Positions 59,509 to 64,000 of a stretch of DNA of 64,000 bases are shown here, in pieces. Made by a program: the position numbers and the translations under genes. This stretch comes from Phorcus lineatus (Eukaryota > Mollusca > Gastropoda > Trochida > Trochidae). The notes under the pieces are model-generated. The model worked only from the letters and a program-made list of their open reading frames with translations, had not been told where the DNA came from and ran no database searches. The first letter of the stretch is position 1; the number at the start of each line of letters is the position of its first letter. Where the stretch lies: assembly GCA_921293015.1 (NCBI GenBank), contig OV121097.1, positions 26,075,429-26,139,428 on the forward strand. The letters run 5' to 3'.

Positions 59509-62500
59509 GTGAGAGAGCTGTCTCCGAGCTAATGAACGAGTAACAGATGTTTCTTAGGTGTGATATATTAGAAGAGGAAAACATAAATTCTCTCTGATCA
59601 ATGACGCCCCATGTGATTTATCCGCCTTTTCCGTGCCATACATCAACGATTTACCATTAATTGGTAACGATCTATTGTCTGTCTTCACTTTTTGATAAAA
59701 ACATTTTTAGCAGTAGGTTAGTAGGTTAATGTAACTGTCGCATGAGAGCAATTTATGAATTACATGTTGAGGTCCTTATAATGTAGTTTTCAAGGTTATC
59801 TACTAAAATGAATGTAACAAAATATTTGAAACATTTGAAAGGGGAATACGAAATTAAGTTAGTTTTTTTCAAAATGGCTCTTATTAGTAGAAGAGTAATG
59901 TTAAGCAATTCCCTGCCATGCTCTTGTCTTTTATCTTTTAAATTTAAAAAAATTACGCTAGGGGGTCGACTTTCACGATAGACTTCAGAAGGAAATTGTA
60001 TTTGGCCTGAAGAGGGCTTTTAACAACGCAATCTTCGATTGGTGCCACTGAAATTATTCCGTCTGGCTCGGAATACCTAAAAGATCACGTGTCTCAATTT
60101 GACATTTATTGTATAGATGACAAGACCAAAGGCACTTATAAATTGAATTCACCTATTTTACCTACTCAAATGTACCCTTTGCATTTAAGTCTGATACCAC
60201 TAAGAGATGATAATTATTTAATCCTCCGGTCATATAGACTTGAAATTATGACCAAACCTGGAGCTTCTAGGTGTACGTTATGTTGCAGGATCGATATACA
60301 AATTGAATGTATCGGCTGACGGTGTTGCATGACAAATGTTCTGTCCTTACGAAATGAAATGTATACTCCTTGATATACTTAATGATAACAATGAGAGTAT
60401 CTGAAACCTCACCGACCTGCGTGAAGAATTTGTCAAAAAGTGATGTTGTGTCTGTTTCTGCCTACTAACTTTTAACATGCTTTTCGAAGAAGTGATACCC
60501 CGTCCCTCATTGGGCATGACTTGGCACACCTGTGTAAAAATGCTTTCAGATATAACATATAGTATCATCAATTACACTGAGGATGCTATGTACAAGTGGT
60601 TATTTGTATAGATATGCTTAATCATACATGTCATATACATTTATACACTCCTCACTCGTTTGTTATCACGACTTTGTCGTTTTTGAGTTCTTAAACAAAG
60701 TCATTAATGCCGATACTATACAATCAAAAGTGGCCCCCCATCTTAAACAAGGTTCTGTATTGTAAGAAAGTGAATTGTATGATTTCATCAAAATTTAATT
60801 TATAAAAACTCAACACCCTCATTCCGACACAACATCTTACCAAGCCCCATAACAAAAAGTTGTTACGTTAATTTTTGGACAAAACGTTGGACAAAACGTC
60901 AGCCAATCAGAGACTTTGATTGTTAAGTTAGAGCCGAAAAAGACGTATTTTATCTTTTTTTCGGACTTGAAGGTCCTCTAATATTTCAAGATTACCAAAC
61001 CAATGTCCCACTTTAAGAACGCGTGATTTTGTAGGCTTAGCAGTAATTGATTCGTGTAACGTAGTGTGGCTTTTTAAAAGATATATTTATTTTATTTTAA
61101 TAAGATTTCTCTGCCACAATTCAATTTACTTGGAATCATTCTGGGGTTTTCTATTGGCCGCACAATAAAAAGTTCAAATTGAACGGAAGTTATGTAAGAA
61201 GAGAAGACTTTAATAACCCCGCAGAGGAGCAAATTCAATGGTCCCAAAAGACAGTGAATTACATCAGTTGTCTGGATTCTTCTGTGCAGGACAAGTCAAT
61301 TATTGATTATTCTCACAGGAACACTCACTGATATGTCATTGATATATCCACCCTTTCCGGACTTAAATGTATATGACGATATTTATTTCGTACTTGAGAA
61401 AAATCTAACCGATTGAGCCTCACACAGCATATGCTTATCAATAAAACCGTCGGGCAATTGTCGACTAAGTAGCGCCAACCGAAATGTACTGCTTTCAGGT
61501 TGAAATTTTAAACTGCAAGTTTTTAGAGATAGCAACTTTTTAGTTTGGAAATGACAATCTTCATGCTCCTTCATCAGGTACTACCAAAATAGTATATATA
61601 TATGGAAAGCAACGAGAACATGTTGACCATAATGATAAAGCATTTTTTCTATGCTTAGTTGAAAAGGAAGAGCGCGATGGGAAAGTTTGAAGGAATTTTA
61701 GAAGGCGACGTATTCAAAATATTGATACATATCAAGGTTTGTAACTCAATGTAATGCCTGAGGTATTAGTTTCACGAAATATGTCCTTTTTCTCACAACA
61801 ATCATGAAAGGGTATAAAGTTTGTAATAAGAACTAAATCGAAGCTGTCTTGAATCAATGCGTTTAAGCTGTTCATCCGCAGAACTTCTGTCAATGATTTG
61901 TTGCAAACACTTTTTTTGACGTAAACAAATTGAAAACTGGCTATTTTAGTGCATATGAGGGCATTTACTCTCACTGTAGGGTTCTATTATTGCACTAAAA
62001 TACTGTTATACAATAGACAATGTAAGTTTGTTGCAAATGTTCAGGCGACACAAGTCAGAAAAGGTTGTCGGCAAATGTCGGTTCTGCTTAAATCGGAAAT
62101 CTTAATTGTTGAAAATTGCTAAACTATAATATGTTAACCTTGTTAGTAGCTTAAGGTAGGAAAATGTATTTAATATTCTTCATCACGATAAATGTGAAAC
62201 TTTGCTGTTAATATAGCCATAGTAAGTACCGTTTTTGGTTTTCAGACTTAAGGCGAAATTTGAATATTTTCTTTTAGATTCTTTGGAGCATGAATACGTA
62301 CATATTTTCCAAATAACTCAAATGGTAGATGTCTTGAGTGCGGGTCGTATTATTGAGCTATTCGCATTATCTGTGTTTTAATTATGTTTACGATATATTG
62401 GTGTGCGCAAGTGCCTTTAACGGTGAAATCCAGTTAACGAGAAAGAGAAGCATCAGGGGAGAGAACTCGTGCGCGATTGTTTGAATGAAGTGCCCTGCCT

Positions 62501-64000
62501 CCTTTTATGAACACTTTATCTCAAAGGGAAATAACTCCTGAAGTCTTGAGCTGGACAAACTTCCCAATGGTAGTATAATGAATAATTCATCTAAGGGTGA
62601 AAGTTTTACCTAAAACATTAAATACCTTTTCTATTTTTTTCTAAACATATGCCGAACCTGTTTAAACTTGAAACTTTTAACTTGAAAAACCAAAATAATT
62701 TCGATTTGCCGAAATGTGAAATGGGTGTACCTCGTAAAATTGAATCAAGTAAAGCGTAAAATTACATCAATAAAAACCGATTGCTCTCAATTCAAGTGTC
62801 AAAAACGTGCCGACACTAGCCGTATGATATAAAGTCGAGAATGTCAATTGAATCATTATTGTTCTTAAGGATATTCATTTTCTATATGAAAGCAAAATGC
62901 ATTTTTATTGCCTTTATGAATAGATTTTTCAATGCACAGTGTTTGTAATTTACATGTAACCACTTTTGTGGTCGTAGAATGAAGCGTCCGTAAAATAAAA
63001 GCACTTTCGCTCTGAAGAGAAAACAATTGATAATGTTTTTAACGCGAAACAATTACGTGTAGAAACAATTTTGAGACCCGTGATGACGGATGTAGATATA
63101 ATTGATATTCACACGAAAATAATTTTTTAATAAAGCCTATTACGTGTTCACAATCTTATGTGTTGCTTTTCAGTTCAATCTTAAGTAAAATCTAAATTAA
63201 TCTTATTGAATTAATGTTTTCGTTAACAAATTCCCCACTAATAATGACTAGATTCCATTGTTTTTAATCAGAAATTCATGTGACGTGTTAATTATAGCTT
63301 AATCAAGATTCAAGATTTCTTGCCTGGTTAAAAACATCTTCTTCCATTGACACAGGACCTTGTTTATCTTTAAAATACCAGATATTAATTTAAAAGGTAA
63401 TCATCATATCTCGATACTCATACACGGTACCACGACACATTGTGTTCAACTCGACAATTAAGCAATTATTTTCGTTTTTGTTTTAAATCTTTGAGGGGGA
63501 TTTTATCTAGATTGTAACGTCTTTTCTGTAAAATTTAAAGGACAATGAATTTATCGGGGTGCATAGTATATCAATAGACACTTTGTGTTGAACCCTACAA
63601 TCAAGCAATGATTGATGTTACTCGCAAAATAATGTTATTTTACGCATTTGAGAGGGAATCTGTGTTTCCTAAATAGCTTTTTCCATATTTTCAATTTACT
63701 TGTTTACCAAATTAGTTTAGGTATCCCTCCATTGTCCACTATATTTTTTGTGCCATCCGAACCTCGTATCCTTAAGATAATTGCTTTTTGTTTAATTTCC
63801 GCTGAGGACTGGAATGCGTTGTACGAATGTCCATTGATAATGGGCTGCTGTCGTTTTTACGGAACTATTGGTCTTGGGAATTGGTGTCTGTCCTTTGAGT
63901 TGATTAAAATACTGAAAAACAATAACGTGACGACAAAACCAATTCCGTCCTAGGCTTATCAATTATTGGCAATATATGAATCGAGGCGTTTTTCATTAAT
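59509..64000. other. Non-coding stretch, nothing recognised
   Basis: Open frames of 63-101 codons (60089-60319 plus, 61732-61974 minus, 63648-63953 plus) have no recognisable domain, signal peptide or splice context, and their composition matches the flanks. A 12-bp tandem (TTGGACAAAACG twice) occurs near 60877. No transposon end or RNA gene recognised. Confidence 0.5.

Noticed and set aside
63648-63953. 101-codon plus-strand frame near the right edge
   Set aside because: Hydrophobic and AT-biased without any recognisable motif or exon boundaries.
1-64000. CRISPR array, bacterial operon, prophage or organellar genome
   Set aside because: No regularly spaced repeats, no ribosome-binding-site-led gene series and no long frames; the sequence behaves as animal nuclear non-coding DNA.

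Overview
The window looks like AT-rich (roughly 35% G+C by eye) non-coding nuclear DNA from an animal, most probably a marine mollusc and perhaps a gastropod. No open frame exceeds about 124 codons in 64 kb, and nothing resembles a bacterial, organellar or viral gene. The mollusc assignment rests on three things: retroelement 3' ends that finish in AATAAA plus a tetranucleotide tail (1150-1300 and 43425-43654), two degraded SINE-like tracts recalling a family known from abalone-type genomes (46640, 51210), and frequent ACATGTA words. It is an inference. No intact protein-coding gene, rRNA or functional tRNA was found. The only recognisable protein remnant is the C-terminal end of a CR1/L2-type LINE polyprotein at 25.5-25.8 kb.

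Layout. 1-9 kb: unique sequence with a LINE tail, two tandem duplications, a compound microsatellite and a small GC-rich island. 9.5-13 kb: two diverged copies of one block separated by fold-back elements, the second copy carrying an extra SINE-like insert. 14.08 kb: a very strong juxtaposed 3'/5' splice site. 17.8-19.2 kb: two fold-back elements. 3.1-5.1 kb and 19.3-21.1 kb: an old duplicated block, with a third partial copy at 28.1 kb. 26-55 kb: an ordered mosaic of four to five diverged, tandemly duplicated multi-kilobase units with later insertions and deletions. 38.07 kb: a second juxtaposed splice site with the same architecture as the first. 55-64 kb: mostly unique, with a near-perfect hairpin at 57.1 kb and an ambiguous exon-like segment at 59.4 kb.

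Interpretation. The simplest reading is the inside of a very large intron, or an intergenic region, that grew by repeated local duplication and fold-back element insertion. The two + strand sites with the recursive-splicing form (pyrimidine tract, CAG/GTAAGT, then a second 5' splice site 32-34 nt downstream) favour a long + strand intron removed in steps. They are the most interesting signal in the window. All alignments were made by eye, so block edges are approximate, typically within 50-100 bases.
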